The notes under the pieces: model-generated
The model's database searches: none
The model's input: the letters and a program-made list of their open reading frames with translations, nothing else
What the model was told of the DNA's origin: nothing
Shown: in pieces, positions 63,802-64,000 of the stretch
How the letters are laid out: every line of letters starts with the position of its first letter
Numbering within the stretch: the first letter of the stretch is position 1
Origin: Porticoccaceae bacterium
GTDB lineage: Bacteria > Pseudomonadota > Gammaproteobacteria > Pseudomonadales > Porticoccaceae
DNA length: 64,000 nucleotides
Direction of reading: 5' to 3'
Assembly: GCA_021773435.1 (NCBI GenBank)
Contig: JAJFKC010000038.1
Span: forward strand, 101,960 to 165,959
Program-made: the position numbers and the translations under genes

Positions 63802-64000
63802 CTAGATTACTTGCCAGGTATCAGCGATGACCTGTTCAATATTCGCCTGCTCTGCACCAGACAAATCCTCTAGACCATTCACCGGCATCTGGTAGGCTGC
63901 CATCGCACTGACCAACTGCTCCACCTGGTCCACTGCCAGGACGCTGCCATCATCCAATATAATTTCATCCAGTTTGGCGCGGTCAAGGGAGTACCACCAA
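63802..64000 (-). CDS. C-terminal end of an RTX-like calcium-binding protein (5' part outside window)
   Basis: 65 codons read inward from the right edge on the reverse strand and end at a TAG (63802-63804). The sequence WYSLDRAKLDEIILDDGSVL, VDQVEQLVSAMAAYQMP and IADTWQ resembles the last residues of large haemolysin-type calcium-binding or adhesin proteins, which often end in LVxAMAxF and a final ESWQ-like tail. The bulk of the protein lies to the right. Such proteins are usually exported by a type I system through a C-terminal signal, which would be here. Confidence 0.65.
   Translation of the reverse strand, partial: WWYSLDRAKLDEIILDDGSVLAVDQVEQLVSAMAAYQMPVNGLEDLSGAEQANIEQVIADTWQVI

Overview
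The window looks like chromosomal DNA of a marine or aquatic gammaproteobacterium, probably near the Cellvibrionales/Spongiibacteraceae. This is inferred from mid-range GC, GGAG-type ribosome sites, dense short operons, and the mix of SDR, LLM-oxidoreductase, amidohydrolase-2, DUF6152/DUF6644, phosphotransferase and DUF6285 genes. No rRNA, tRNA or CRISPR was seen. No gene encodes a recognisable transcription regulator. Both ends cut through genes: a SulP anion transporter at the left and the C-terminus of an RTX-like calcium-binding protein at the right.

Layout. 1-11 kb: SulP transporter (partial), DUF1499 protein, EHN-type epoxide hydrolase, two LLM flavin oxidoreductases around an SDR, a periplasmic chorismate mutase fused to a cyclohexadienyl-dehydratase-like domain, a Baeyer-Villiger-type monooxygenase and a DHA2 drug exporter. 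11-15.7 kb: an SDR, then a DUF35/thiolase-like pair and a two-subunit Rieske ring-hydroxylating oxygenase on the reverse strand. 15.9-19.9 kb: O-carbamoyltransferase, SxtJ, a 50-residue DUF5989 protein and a convergent SGNH protein. 20-32 kb: CPA2 antiporter, then a long reverse-strand catabolic run (acyl-CoA-dehydrogenase-like monooxygenase, LLM enzyme, two HSD10-like SDRs, MFS carrier, methyltransferase, three amidohydrolases).

32.9-42.8 kb is the least explained block. It holds four tandem paralogues of an unnamed exported protein family (two with plain signal peptides, two with lipoboxes), two DUF6644 membrane proteins with a small membrane peptide, a fifth divergent family member, DUF6152, a lipoprotein with one c-type haem motif, a membrane-anchored protein and HupE/UreJ. 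42.9-47.3 kb: two SDRs, an enoyl-CoA hydratase, a small secreted protein, a double-hotdog thioesterase and a YajD-like HNH nuclease. 47.5-53.4 kb is a metal (probably zinc) uptake locus: small secreted protein, DUF4198, DUF6162, and ABC binding protein, ATPase, permease and a second binding-protein-like gene.

53.5-61.8 kb: two close paralogues of an APH-like phosphotransferase flank a sulfotransferase, a Y1 (RAYT-type) transposase with perfect 16-bp inverted ends and a striking 18-bp tandem array, a gene remnant, a small lipoprotein and DUF6285. An aldo/keto reductase and an SDR follow. 62.1-63.6 kb: a styrene-oxide-isomerase-like membrane protein directly upstream of an epoxide hydrolase.

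Most of the window reads as uptake, oxidation and CoA-linked breakdown of hydrophobic cyclic compounds (terpenoid, steroid or aromatic), with two separate epoxide-handling points. Which substrates are used cannot be read from the sequence.
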